From assembly GCA_963805295.1 (NCBI GenBank), contig CAWDTW010000088.1, positions 22,907 through 86,906 on the forward strand: a stretch of DNA of 64,000 nt. The letters are read 5' to 3'. A program made the position numbers and the translations under genes. Positions within the stretch are counted from its first letter, which is position 1. Each line of letters opens with the position of its first letter. Below the pieces are notes generated by a model. The model ran no database searches, was not told the DNA's origin, and saw only the letters and a list, made by a program, of their open reading frames with translations. This DNA is from Roseiarcus sp963805295 (GTDB taxonomy: Bacteria; Pseudomonadota; Alphaproteobacteria; Rhizobiales; Beijerinckiaceae). Below are positions 18,067-27,253 of the stretch, piece by piece.

Positions 18067-19178
18067 GTTTCGCTCCCATCACGTTTTTGACTTAGCGAAG
18101 GGCCTCCGCGACGGATTTCAGCCGCGAACGGGGGAGCCCGGTGGAACTCCCGAACCTTGAGGGTGCAGGGAAGTTCGACGCGTTCGACGTCGTCCGGCGC
18201 ATCGCCCGAGAGGCGCCGCATCAACAGGCGCCAGGCGACCGAGGCGAACTCATCGACGGGCTGGGCGACCGTCGTCAAATAGGGCCTCAGCGCGGACATC
18301 CAGTCGAAATCGTCGAAGCCGACGATCGAGACGTCGCCGGGAATGTCGAGGCCGAGCCCGCGCGAGGCCTTGATCGAGGCGAGCGCGCAGATGTTGGTGA
18401 GGGCGAAGATCGCCGTCGGCCGGTCGGCGCGATAGAGCTCCATCTCGATCGCGCCGCGCAGGCTCTCGAGTTCGTGGCCGCCGCAAACGACGCGTTCGCG
18501 GCCCTCGAGACCCGCTTCGCTGAGCGCGCGGCGGCAGCCGGCGATGCGCTGGGCAATGTTCTGATGGTGTTCCGAATGGGCGAGGACGGCGATATCGCGG
18601 TGACCGAGGCCGATCAGATGGCGCATGGCTTCATAGCCGCCCGCCTCGCAATCGGCGCGCACCGTGTCGAAACCGGGGGAGTCGGCGCCGCGGTCGAGCA
18701 GAACGGTCGGTGGCAGCCTCGCTCGGCCGTCCCGAACGGAGGCCATGGAGGCGTCGCCCGCGGGCACGGCGATGAGCCCGTCGGTCCGGCGCGCAACGAG
18801 CGCTTCGACGCGGCGCCGCTCGATCGCCGGATCCTCGCTCGTGGAGACGAGCAGAAGATCGTAGCCGTCGCGCTCGGCAAGCGATTCGACGCCATGGACG
18901 AGGCTCGCGAAAAAGACGTTGGTGATGTCGGGGACGACAATGCCGACAAGACGGGTCGAGCTTCCGCGCAAGGCGCTCGCCGCGCGATCGACCTGGTAGC
19001 CCAGCGCTTCGATTGCTTCGACGACCTTCCGCCGGCTCGCTTCCCCCACCGGCCGGTTGCCGTTGACGACATTGGATGCGGTCGCGACCGACACTCCCGC
19101 GCGCAACGCGACGTCACGAATAGTCGGCGTTCTCCCCACGAGCGCGTCTCCCGGGCGTCGCCGAAGCCGGTGCGCCAT
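18060..19178 (-). CDS. LacI family transcriptional regulator of the sugar operon
   Basis: About 372 residues. The N-terminal LacI helix-turn-helix is TIRDVALRAGVSVATASNVVNG with hinge helix RAASALRG; the ligand-binding core has VGIVVPDITNVFFASLVHGVE and GDVSIVGFDDFDWMSALRPYLTTVAQP. The gene's end overlaps the binding-protein start by seven bases, so it is the first gene of, or co-transcribed with, the transport operon. The ATG at 19178 adds 15 residues before the usual start; GTG at 19139 (VGRTPTIRD) is an alternative and would leave room for the palindrome at 19188-19199 in the promoter. Confidence 0.92.
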   Translation of the reverse strand: MAHRLRRRPGDALVGRTPTIRDVALRAGVSVATASNVVNGNRPVGEASRRKVVEAIEALGYQVDRAASALRGSSTRLVGIVVPDITNVFFASLVHGVESLAERDGYDLLLVSTSEDPAIERRRVEALVARRTDGLIAVPAGDASMASVRDGRARLPPTVLLDRGADSPGFDTVRADCEAGGYEAMRHLIGLGHRDIAVLAHSEHHQNIAQRIAGCRRALSEAGLEGRERVVCGGHELESLRGAIEMELYRADRPTAIFALTNICALASIKASRGLGLDIPGDVSIVGFDDFDWMSALRPYLTTVAQPVDEFASVAWRLLMRRLSGDAPDDVERVELPCTLKVREFHRAPPFAAEIRRGGPSLSQKRDGSETC

Positions 19179-19187
19179 CGGTATTTC

Positions 19188-19199
19188 TAGAACGTTCTA
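19188..19199. promoter_or_regulatory. LacI-type operator palindrome TAGAACGTTCTA
   Basis: A perfect 12-bp palindrome with central CG, the standard form for LacI-family operators (nnAACGTTnn). It lies nine bases before the annotated LacI start and within the 66-base gap behind the dehydrogenase, so it fits autorepression of lacI and the transport genes. Confidence 0.65.
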
Positions 19200-19244
19200 A
19201 GCCTAAGACCTGCCGAACCAGCCTGTCAAGCGGCGGGCGCCGGT

Positions 19245-20274
19245 TCAACTGCGCGCGATCGGTTTCGAGCGCGAGCGCGCGACCGTCTCGCGCTGGGCGC
19301 GGCGGCAGGAGAGCGGCGGCAGGCCGCGCAGGATGAGGTCGGCGTCGGCGACCGTCTGCCGCCCGATCTCAAGAAGCGAGTCCGTCATTGCCCCGGCGCG
19401 ATGGGGCGACAGCAGCAGGCCCTCGATGTCGCGCGCCGGATCGTCGAGCGGCACGGGCTCGATCGGAAAAACGTCGGTCGCCGCGCGAATGCGTCCGCTC
19501 TCGATCTGGCGCAAGAATTCGGGGAAGTCGACCACGCCCGCGCGGCTCATCAGCAGCACGACCGATCCCGGCGTGATCAAGTCAAACTCGCGTTTGCCGA
19601 GGAAGCCTTGGTTCTCGCTCGTCACGGCGGCGAAGACGACGATGACCCGGCTCGAGCCGAGAACCTCTTCGAGCGAAGCCGCCGCGACGCCGTGGCCGGC
19701 CATGAAATGATCGGACATCCAGGGATCGTAGGCCTTGATTGCGCAGCCAAATGGCGCAATGAGAGGCACGAAAGCGCGAGCGAGGTCGCCGAAGCCGATG
19801 AGGCCGACGCACGCGCCGTATAGCGAAAAGCAGCCCGCGGCGCCCTCGAGCAGCCACTTCTCCCGCCTCGCCCGCATCGCCCGGTCCGCCTCGGTCACGC
19901 CGCGGCAGAGATCGATCGCCATGCCGAGCGCCATCTCGGCGACGGGTTTGGCGAAGGCGGAGCTCGGCGCAAGGACGTGAATTCCGCGCTCGAAACAGGT
20001 TTCGTAATCGACGTTCTGGAGGAAGTTGGTCTCGACGTTGACGATGCCGCGCAGCTTTGGCGCGCGGTCGAGCCGCTCTCTCGGCATGTCGCTCTGGCCG
20101 ATCAGCAAGGTCATTTCGGGCAGAAGGGAATTCGAAGCGTTCGGCCAGCATGGGGCCGAGGCCTTCGTGGACAGCCAGATCGCCGAAGCTCTTCAACTGG
20201 TCCCAGGCCGCCGCGTCAAAAATCTCGCCCAAGGCCCGCGGCTGCGGATCGATCACGATCAGCGGTCTCGCCAT
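19245..20274 (-). pseudogene. D-2-hydroxyacid dehydrogenase, frameshifted near 20120
   Basis: NAD(P)-dependent D-isomer-specific 2-hydroxyacid dehydrogenase of about 343 residues. The start is the ATG at 20274 (MARPLIVIDPQPRALGE) behind GGAGGAG. After ERFEFP one extra base near 20120 must be removed to reach LPEMTLLIGQSDMPRERLD. The cofactor domain has GLIGFGDLARAFVPLIAPFG, and catalytic residues are present: Arg in LMSRAGVVDF, Glu in FPIEPVPLDD, His in LLSPHRAGA. It precedes lacI on the same strand and probably belongs to the same sugar-acid locus. Confidence 0.85.
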
Positions 20275-20419
20275 CGTCTCCTCCCGCATCGTTCGACCCA
20301 GACCTAAATCGATATAGAGCGATTGGCAAGTCCGCCGCGGCAAAGCGCGACAAACCGCGCGGCCTCGCTTATATGAGCGGCCATGCAGCCCTATTGCGCC
20401 CGCTTTCCGTCGCGCCGAT

Positions 20420-20975
20420 GATGGGTAGCCCGCCATGAGGCGAGCGCGCTCTCGAAGAAATCGAGCCGGCCGAGCGCCGGAAATTCGTCGAGCATAAGGA
20501 GTAAGCGATGCCGCCGTCGTTTGGCTTCCAGCTCCTCGGTTAGCCGCCGTCCGATCTGGTTGAGGATTAGCCGCACAAGCGGCTTGGTGCGACTAATGTC
20601 CGACGGCGGCACGAAGAGGTATAGCGTCGCCGGCTCCGCGCCCTCTACGAGATCGAGGATTCGCCAGTCGCATGGGAGGGTCACCGCCGCCACAACCGGA
20701 TCGCGATAGAGACCGAGGAAGGACATGGCGGTGCAGAGCACGCCAGAGCGCTCGTTGTCGCTCTTGTTCAAGAGCTCACGCGCCGAACTCGCGACGACCG
20801 GATGGACCCCTTGTTCGCCGAGATGCAGCGTCGTCATCATGGCCCGCAGCGTCGTCTCGATAGGTCGGCGTGGGTCGGAGAGGAAGTTGACAACGCCGGC
20901 GAGCGTCTTGTCGGGCTCGGCATAGAGCACGTGCAGGATGGCGCCGATCAGCAGCGAATGGCTGGTTTTTTCCAA
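20420..20975 (-). pseudogene. traG: TraG/VirD4 coupling-protein fragment
   Basis: Internal piece of a conjugative type IV coupling protein: KTSHSLLIGAILHVLYAEPDKTLAGVVNFLSDP, then LYLFVPPSDISRTKPLVRLILNQIGRRL and the Walker B segment LLLMLDEFPALGRLDFFESALA (each quoted in part). No Walker A or membrane N-terminus is present and the frame leaves homology right after ESALA, so it is truncated at both ends. It is evidence that a conjugative element once lay here. The tolC fragment begins at its upstream edge. Confidence 0.82.
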
Positions 20976-21019
20976 TGATTCCGCCGCTCCAATGCGCCTT
21001 CGGGGTCAGGATCCACAAC

Positions 21020-21235
21020 GCGGAATCCAGCGTGCTGGGCGCGCTGGACCAACTGCGCAACACGGAGCAGAACACGCTGCTCACCGGCGTGACCGCCCAT
21101 ATGGATGTGCTGCGCGACACCGCGCTGCTTGAACTCCCGCGCAACAACGTTCTTGTCCGGAAAGAACAGCTGCGCGAAACGCGGGACCGGTTCACCGTCG
21201 GCGAAGTGACCCGCGCCGACGTCGCGCAGGCCGCC
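21020..21235 (+). pseudogene. TolC-family outer-membrane factor fragment
   Basis: About 70 codons of a TolC-like protein: AESSVLGALDQLRNTEQ, TGVTAHMDVLRDTALLELPR, EEQLRETRDRFTVGEVTRAD (KEQLRETRDRF). This is the coiled-coil/strand segment of the first half of TolC. Both ends are lost: upstream the reading meets the traG fragment on the opposite strand, downstream it dissolves into unrelated sequence before the hydrolase gene. Confidence 0.72.
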
Positions 21236-21365
21236 CGCAGCAGTTTCCCTCCGATGAACCTGGCTGATAAGGCGGTCATCGTGGCCGCGCCGTCGGCGTG
21301 GGGCCAGTCTCTGCGCAACCCATGGCGGGCGCTGCCTTTCGGTTTTTCCGTACGGAGCCGGGGTT

Positions 21366-22325
21366 TCAATCGGCGCTCGCCCTGGCCGGGATTTGGGCCG
21401 CCACCCGCCGGATGAAGCCGGCGACGAGGTCGGGCTGGGTGACCGGCAACATGTGGCCGCCGTCGACGATCTCGAGGTCGACCGAGGGAACGTTTTGTTT
21501 CATCGCCTCGCCCTGCGTCCGCCGATCGAGGATAGGGTCGCCGCGGCCGTAGAGAATGCCAATGGGGACGCCAAGCGACGAATAGCGCGGCGTCATGGTT
21601 TCGAGATCGTCGCTCGCCGCAATCATGTCCGAAGACGCCGCATAGACATTGCGCGGACGAACGCCGAGCAGCCCGCCGCCGGCGGTGGCGAAATCCTCGG
21701 GCGGCGTCTCAGGCGCGAACACTTCCTTGATCGCGAGATTGCGCGCGAGCAGCGAGGCCGGCGTGGCCAGGGTCCAGGCGGCAAGCCCGCGCAAAAGCGG
21801 CGAGCGGATCGCGAGCCCGCGGAATACGCGGGGCGGCATCGCCACCGGATGCGTGAGCGGGGCGATCAGGGCGAGGGCGCCGGCGCAATCGGGATGATCG
21901 AGCGCGATAGCCAACGCCACCGCCCCGCCGAGGGAATGGCCGACGACGACGGGACGGTCGAGCTTCAGCGCGCGGATCGCCTTCGCCAGCGTTTCGGCTT
22001 GGGCCCGAACGCCCGCCGGTCTCTCCAGTGATCGCGTCGAATAGCCGGACCCCGGTCGGTCGAAGGCGACGACGCGAAAGTTTTCGCAAAGGCGATCGAC
22101 CAGCGAATGGGTGAAGTTCCCCATCTGCCCGCCGAGACCGTGGATGAGCACCACCGGCGGGCCGGCCCCCTTGTCGAGGACATGGAGCCGCTCCCCGTCG
22201 AGGTCGAGAAAGCCGCCCTGCGGCGGCACGGCCTTCTCGATCCGCCGCGCGGCGGTCACGGAAAACCCGGCAAGCCCGCCGACGATGAGCACGGCGGCAA
22301 GTAGAAAAAACGCCAATGTCGTCAT
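21366..22325 (-). CDS. Alpha/beta hydrolase with N-terminal membrane anchor
   Basis: About 319 residues. A hydrophobic segment LAFFLLAAVLIVGGLAGF (residues 4-21) anchors or exports the protein. The hydrolase fold follows: VVLIHGLGGQMGNF (oxyanion region), nucleophile elbow VVGHSLGGAVAL with Ser, acid in ILYGRGDPILD, and His in DGGHMLPVTQP. The full triad is intact. The subfamily resembles anchored serine hydrolases of unknown substrate. No operon partner is visible; upstream genes are divergent and downstream sequence is debris. Confidence 0.88.
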   Translation of the reverse strand: MTTLAFFLLAAVLIVGGLAGFSVTAARRIEKAVPPQGGFLDLDGERLHVLDKGAGPPVVLIHGLGGQMGNFTHSLVDRLCENFRVVAFDRPGSGYSTRSLERPAGVRAQAETLAKAIRALKLDRPVVVGHSLGGAVALAIALDHPDCAGALALIAPLTHPVAMPPRVFRGLAIRSPLLRGLAAWTLATPASLLARNLAIKEVFAPETPPEDFATAGGGLLGVRPRNVYAASSDMIAASDDLETMTPRYSSLGVPIGILYGRGDPILDRRTQGEAMKQNVPSVDLEIVDGGHMLPVTQPDLVAGFIRRVAAQIPARASAD

Positions 22326-22606
22326 GTCCGCCCGAAAATCCTCGTGAGAACGGCGAAGCTGGACGCAGGGGCCGGCCGCTCGGCGGCGGCGATGGTTTTG
22401 GCCTCCCCGCCGACCGGCAGGCGACGGGCCCCCGCTCCAATCCTAACCGAGCCCGCTATGGTTTCGCCAAGAGTTTTCGATGACCTCGTGGATTGACGGC
22501 CGGAACGCCCGAGCGCAAGAGCGCCCGCGCATTGCGCGCCGCGACCTTCGTTGATCCGACCTGCCGCGTCCGATATGGTCGGCCAAAATTACGGCGAGGA
22601 AACGAA
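22326..22606. other. Divergent intergenic region
   Basis: About 280 bases between the reverse-strand hydrolase and the forward universal stress gene; promoters for both should lie here. No gene or clear operator is seen. Confidence 0.4.
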
Positions 22607-23416
22607 ATGATTCTGGCGAACATCCTTGTGCACGTCAACTCCAAACCCCGCGCGGCGGCCCGCCTCGCCCTCGCCGTTCGCATCGCGGAGCGCGCGGGGG
22701 CGCGGCTGACGGGGCTGTTTGCGGAAAGGGCCGACCCGCATCTCATCGGGACGGTCGCGACCTGGCCAAGCCCCCACTACACCGCGGCTCTCGAATCGGC
22801 TCGCGGCGCCTTCGCCGCCGCGACCCGGACGCTCGGCGAGCGCGTCGCCTTCATCGACCTCAATCGCGGCAGCGATCATGAGATCGGTCACCGGTTCGTC
22901 GCAATCGCGCGGACCTTCGATCTCGTCATCCTCGGCCAGACCCAGGACGGCGTTCCCGTGCCGGCCAAGCTGCCGGATGAGACGATCGAGGACAGCGGCC
23001 GGCCGGTGCTCGTCGTACCCTATGTCGGAACCTACGTCGACGTCGGCGCCCGGCCTTTGTTCGCCTGGCGGAGCTCCCGCGGCGCCGCGCGCGCCGTCTC
23101 CGACGCCTTGCCGCTGCTCGCCAAGGACTGCGACGCGCTGATCGTCGAGGTCGCGCACAAGAACGAGCCGCGCGACGAATTCGCCGACCTTCTCGTCGCC
23201 AATCTCGCGACGCACGGCGCCGCCGCCCGCTACCAGCATTTCATCGTCGAAGAAATCGCGGTGATGGACACCCTGCTCAGCGCCATCTCCGACCACGCCG
23301 CCGACTTTTTGGCGATCGGCGCCTTCGACCAGGGGACGCACGCGTTCTTCCGCCACGGCGCCGGCACGCGCTACATCCTCGCGCACATGACCGCGCCGGT
23401 GCTGTTCTCGCACTGA
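22607..23416 (+). CDS. Universal stress protein (UspA-like)
   Basis: Cytoplasmic protein of about 269 residues, two Usp-like halves. MILANILVHVNSKPRAAARLALAVRIAERAGARL is the first strand-helix unit; DLVILGQTQDG and ETIEDSGRPVLVVPYVG form the nucleotide-binding type end of the first half; the second half begins ARPLFAWRSSRGAARAVSDAL and ends FLAIGAFDQGTHAFFRHGAGTRYILAHMTAPVLFSH (partial quotes). The ATG at 22607 follows GGCGAGGAAACGA. Upstream in-frame codons are not conserved. Such proteins are induced by starvation or stress; the trigger here is unknown. Confidence 0.85.
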   Translation: MILANILVHVNSKPRAAARLALAVRIAERAGARLTGLFAERADPHLIGTVATWPSPHYTAALESARGAFAAATRTLGERVAFIDLNRGSDHEIGHRFVAIARTFDLVILGQTQDGVPVPAKLPDETIEDSGRPVLVVPYVGTYVDVGARPLFAWRSSRGAARAVSDALPLLAKDCDALIVEVAHKNEPRDEFADLLVANLATHGAAARYQHFIVEEIAVMDTLLSAISDHAADFLAIGAFDQGTHAFFRHGAGTRYILAHMTAPVLFSH

Positions 23417-24099
23417 GGCAGGCCGTCCTCGTTCGCGGACGCACGGAGCGGCGCGAGACGCCATAAGGCCCGATTAGCGACTCTTTAGCGGCGGGGCGTT
23501 GCAATTTCAAAGACTTCCGACCCGGTTTAGCGTCTCCTTGAAAATCTCGCTCTTCCCCGGCGGACCGCGGGTCCAACCGGGAATCCCGAACTGCGCCGGC
23601 CGCCCCTTTCCCGCCGGGACCGAACACCGGGCGCGGCTGGCCCTCCTGGCCGCAAACAAGGAATTCCAAGCCGGGCGCAAGGAATTCCAAGCCAGATGAA
23701 AGGAAATCCAAATTCCGCGAAAGGAAAACCAAATCCACTTTCTTCCGCGAATCCAGACTTTTCAACTGGTTATGGCCGATCCCTGGCAGAAAACGCGTTC
23801 GCCGCTCCATTCGCCGGGCGAGGACCGCTTGGATGGCTGGGTCAAGCCCGGGCCCTCGGCCGAGCCTGTCCATAGGCGCCGGCCGCTCTCGCCGCATTGC
23901 CGATGTCGATCGCATCCATGAGGACCATGATAACGCAGGTTTAGATTCTTGAAAAGAGAATGTTGTCGATTCAAATTTTTGTTTTCCCGTGGCAGCGTGT
24001 CGTTGCCGGGCGGGAGCGCGCGGCAGGCTCGCCGGTTCTCCCGCCGGCCAAAATCCTGCCCGATTTGACGCCTCGGCGGCCAGGGGCCATTTGTGCCCC
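23417..24099. other. Intergenic region with repeats before ccdA
   Basis: About 680 bases. It holds the second 21-bp repeat array (23656-23742) and, around 23780-23870, sequence reading GLDPAIQA and RRMERRTRFLPGIGHNQ on the reverse strand, which is recurrent repeat sequence in this group of bacteria. No gene is supported. Confidence 0.5.
23656..23742 (+). repeat. Tandem 21-bp repeats coding RKEFQAG-like heptads
   Basis: About four units of exactly 21 bp beginning AAGGAATTCCAAGCCGGGCG, then AAGGAATTCCAAGCCAGATG, AAGGAAATCCAAATTCCGCG and AAGGAAAACCAAATCCACTT. Read forward they give KEFQAGR / KEFQAR-stop / KEIQIPR / KENQIHF. The stop in the second unit and the lack of a start argue against a protein. 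Unit length and style match the array at 13841-13936. Confidence 0.75.
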
Positions 24100-24828
24100 A
24101 TGACCGACGTCTCTATCCCCGCCGCCTTCGGCGCGGGCCTTCTCTCGTTCGTCAGCCCTTGCGTGCTGCCGCTGGCGGCGCCTTATCTCTGCTATCTCGC
24201 CGGCGCGAGCGTCGAGGCGCTGGTCAACGAGGGCGAGGCGAAGGCGCGGCGCGAGATTCTGGTCACCGCGCTCCTGTTCGTCGCCGGCTTCACCACGGTG
24301 TTCGTCGCCTTCGGCGCGACCGCCTCGGCGCTGGGCGCGCTCTTCCGCCAGTGGAGCCATGCGCTGTCGATCGCCGCCGGGATCGGCGTCATCCTGATGG
24401 GCCTGCACTTTCTAGGGCTTTTCCGCATCAGCGCGATGCTGCGCGAGGCGCGGCTCGAAATCGAGCGGCCGGCCGGAGCCTGGAGCGCCTATCCGATGGG
24501 CATGGCGTTCGCGCTCGGCTGGACGCCCTGCATCGGGCCGATCTTAGCCACCATTCTCGCCGTAGCCGGCAGCCGGGACACCGTCGCCGCGGGCGCCGGC
24601 CTGCTCGCGGTCTACAGCCTCGGCCTCGGCCTCCCTTTCATCGCCGCCGCCGCCGCCATCGGCCCCTTCATGCGCGCCTCGACCGCCCTCAAGAAGCAGT
24701 TCGGCCGGATCGAGAAGACGGTCGGCGTGCTGCTGATCGCAACCGGCGTCGCGTTCCTCACCGGCGGCTTCCAGAGCGTGTCGCTCTGGCTGATCGAGAC
24801 CTTTCCGCAGTTCGGACAGGTGGGGTGA
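24100..24828 (+). CDS. ccdA: Thiol-disulfide interchange membrane protein CcdA
   Basis: Six-helix inner-membrane protein of about 242 residues that passes electrons from cytoplasmic thioredoxin to periplasmic thiol proteins, mainly for cytochrome c maturation. The paired redox cysteines are in SFVSPCVLPLAAPYL (helix 1) and LGWTPCIGPILAT (helix 4), the family hallmark. The C-terminus is KKQFGRIEKTVGVLLIATG...FPQFGQVG. The ATG at 24100 is chosen because the frame upstream is basic and unconserved. Fragments of its 3' part recur at 33217-33354 and 35253-35316. No thioredoxin-like partner is adjacent. Confidence 0.93.
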   Translation: MTDVSIPAAFGAGLLSFVSPCVLPLAAPYLCYLAGASVEALVNEGEAKARREILVTALLFVAGFTTVFVAFGATASALGALFRQWSHALSIAAGIGVILMGLHFLGLFRISAMLREARLEIERPAGAWSAYPMGMAFALGWTPCIGPILATILAVAGSRDTVAAGAGLLAVYSLGLGLPFIAAAAAIGPFMRASTALKKQFGRIEKTVGVLLIATGVAFLTGGFQSVSLWLIETFPQFGQVG

Positions 24829-25129
24829 GCGACGGGTGGGGGATTTGAAGAATCTGGTGGTCAAAGCCTAACGCTTGGTCCCCGCCAGCGCGCGCTAGCT
24901 TTGGGGGGGACGCCTGCCGGGCGAAGACGACGGCGCGGACGACGGCAATGCGCAAATAGCGGGCGCCGCCGGACGGTTTGGCCAACGCGTCCTTTCCGGC
25001 TCTTTCCTGCCGTTCCCGCTCGGTCCGGTACGGCAGGAGGGCGCCAAGTCCGGTCATTGGTGAAATACGCTTTCCAACGCTCTCACTCGACCTGAAAGCA
25101 AATGTTCCTCCGAGCGATTATCAGCCGGT

Positions 25130-25411
25130 GTCGACGTGCAGCGGGCGTGGCTCAGCCAGACATAAGCCAACGTATCGCGCGGGCTGATGCGCAGCGCCTC
25201 AGCAATGTGAGCCTCGGTTTCTTCGGCGTGACCGATAAGTTATCTTACCAAAACCGATAGCGGAACAGGCGTTGGCAAGATTTCGATCCTGCGCCAACGC
25301 GTCCTCGCATTCGGCGATAACCCGCGCGGCGCGCTCGGTCCATATGTCGATAAGTCCTAACCACATAGGCCCATGCGCATGGTTGGAGACGGAGGACAAG
25401 GCCTTGGTCAA
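25130..25411 (-). pseudogene. TPR-region remnant of an adenylate-cyclase/TPR type protein
   Basis: Reverse-strand sequence reads GLIDIWTERAARVIAECEDALAQDRNLANACSAIGFGK, then after a frame change GHAEETEAHIAEALRISPRDTLAYVWLSHAR. These are consecutive TPR units of the type found behind class III cyclase domains in rhizobia. No cyclase domain, start or end is present; it is a degraded fragment of about 90 codons. The remaining sequence from 24829 to 25501 holds nothing else recognisable. Confidence 0.5.
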
Positions 25412-25501
25412 CTTTTCTTCGGCCGGGCTCGCGGGCGTTCTCGCCGAGAACCAGACTTTCAGAATATCCCAGAAGGGTGGGTCGCGGACATTCCGCGGCC
25501 C

Positions 25502-26404
25502 CTAGCTGGCAAGCGCTCGCGCGTAACCACCTGGCGCCTGACCCACATAGCGACTGAACGCGGTGCTGAAGGTGCTCGCCGAACTATACCCGACCCGTTC
25601 GGCGACCTCGGAAAGCGTCATGTCGCTGCGGCGTAGCAAGTCCTTCGCGACGGCCATCCGCCAGGCGAGGAGGTACTCCATCGGCGGTACGCCGACGATG
25701 CGCATGAAGCGGTCAAAGAAGGCCGAGCGCGAGAGCGCGGCTTCCCGCGCCAGTTCGACCATCGTCCAGGGGCGGGCGAGATCGCCATGCATCCGCCGTA
25801 TCGCGGCCGACACGCGCGTATCCGCCAGACCGCGCAGCAGGCCCGGCGGCGTGTCATCGCCCTGCAAGGCCCGCAGCGCTTCGATCAGCAGCACTTCGAC
25901 AAGCCGCGAGAGCACGAGATCGCGGCCCGGCCTGTGTTCGCCGGCTTCTTCGCCCAAGAGCCGCGTCAGCGTCGTGAGCCGGTCGACGCCGCGCATGTGC
26001 ACCAGCGCCGGCAGCAGCGACACAAGAAGTCCGGCGTCGGGCAAGTCGAAGACGAAGTAGCCGCCGAGCAGCCGCACATCGGGATCGCCATCGGGCCTTC
26101 CGTGGCGGACCTCATCGACCGGCGCCGCCGCCGCTTTGGGGTCGATGACCTCCGGCGTCACCGACTCGAAGCCCGACATGACGAAGCCGGGCGTGGCCGG
26201 CAGGAGCACGAAGTCGCCAGCCTCCAGCGTGATGGGCTCTTGCCCATCGACATGGAGGCGACAGCCGCCCTCCAACACCGTGCAGAAGCTGGGCTCTCCA
26301 AAGTCGGAGTAGCGAACCCCCCAGACGCCGGCGCCGCTGATGCCCTTGGCGAATACGGTTCGCGGCCGGAGCAGCGCGATGACTTCGGAGAGCGGGTCGA
26401 TCAT
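25502..26404 (-). CDS. AraC family regulator with cupin sensor domain
   Basis: About 300 residues. The N-terminal AraC-type cupin reads GCRLHVDGQEPITLEAGDF and VLLPATPGFVMSG; the C-terminal domain has the two AraC helix-turn-helix motifs, MVELAREAALSRSAFFDRFMRIVG and LSEVAERVGYSSASTFSTAFSRYVGQAPGGY (partial). It is divergent from the SDR gene with about 95 bases between starts, so it is the likely regulator of the SDR (and possibly ChaA-like) genes. Confidence 0.92.
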   Translation of the reverse strand: MIDPLSEVIALLRPRTVFAKGISGAGVWGVRYSDFGEPSFCTVLEGGCRLHVDGQEPITLEAGDFVLLPATPGFVMSGFESVTPEVIDPKAAAAPVDEVRHGRPDGDPDVRLLGGYFVFDLPDAGLLVSLLPALVHMRGVDRLTTLTRLLGEEAGEHRPGRDLVLSRLVEVLLIEALRALQGDDTPPGLLRGLADTRVSAAIRRMHGDLARPWTMVELAREAALSRSAFFDRFMRIVGVPPMEYLLAWRMAVAKDLLRRSDMTLSEVAERVGYSSASTFSTAFSRYVGQAPGGYARALAS

Positions 26405-26500
26405 TTCCGGACTGTAGCCAACGAAACATGGACTCGCAACCGTAGATAGTCCGATGGCCTGCGCGTTAAAGTCGCGTCATCGAATTTGAAGGAAACGGCT

Positions 26501-27253
26501 ATGAAAACTGTACTGATCACGGGCTGCTCATCGGGCTACGGCCTGGAAACCGCCCGCCATTTCCTGGCCAAGGGATGGAAAGTCATCGCGACGATGCGGA
26601 CGCCGCGGTCGGGTATTCTGCCGAATAGCGATCGTCTGAGGATGCTGCCGCTGGATGTCACCAGCCCCGAGAGCATCGCGTCGGCCATCAACTCCGCCGG
26701 TCCCATCGACGTGCTGGTCAACAATGCCGGGATCGGAGTGATCGGAGCGCTCGAAGCCACGCCCATGTCCAAGACGCGCGAGGTGTTCGAGACGAACACG
26801 TTCGGCGTGATCGCGATGACCCAGACCGTCATGCCTCAGTTCCGCGCGCGCAGGTCCGGCGTGATCGTCAACGTGACGTCGAGCGTAACGTTGGCGCCCA
26901 TGCCCCTGGCGTCGGTCTACACGGCCAGCAAGATGGCGATCGAAGGATTCACCGGATCACTCGAGCATGAGCTTCGAGCCTTCAATGTGCGCGTCAAGCT
27001 GGTCGAGCCCGGTTATGGCCCCACGACACGCTTCACGCAAAACACCGACTTGCGTCTGGAGGACGTCATTCCTGAACCCTACGCGCCCTTCGCCAAGCCG
27101 ATACTGGCGGCGTTCGCGCAGCCGGGACTTGTGACGACCGAGGCCGACGTGGCGGAGGCTGTGTGGCGCGCCGCCAACGATGACTCCGGGCAGCTGCAAT
27201 TCCCGGCCGGTCCCGACGCCGTCGCGCTGGTCCGCGGACTTCATCATGCTTGA
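26501..27253 (+). CDS. Short-chain dehydrogenase/reductase
   Basis: Classical SDR of about 250 residues. Cofactor motif TGCSSGYGLETAR, NNAGIGVIG, catalytic Ser in VTSSVTLAPMPLAS and the YxxxK pair in SVYTASKMAIEGF, followed by VEPGYGPTTRF. The start is ATG 26501 behind AAGGAAACGGCT; an upstream TTG is less likely. It is divergent from the AraC regulator and overlaps the next gene by eight bases. The pattern regulator-SDR is common for aldehyde or ketone detoxification; substrate unknown. Confidence 0.92.
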   Translation: MKTVLITGCSSGYGLETARHFLAKGWKVIATMRTPRSGILPNSDRLRMLPLDVTSPESIASAINSAGPIDVLVNNAGIGVIGALEATPMSKTREVFETNTFGVIAMTQTVMPQFRARRSGVIVNVTSSVTLAPMPLASVYTASKMAIEGFTGSLEHELRAFNVRVKLVEPGYGPTTRFTQNTDLRLEDVIPEPYAPFAKPILAAFAQPGLVTTEADVAEAVWRAANDDSGQLQFPAGPDAVALVRGLHHA

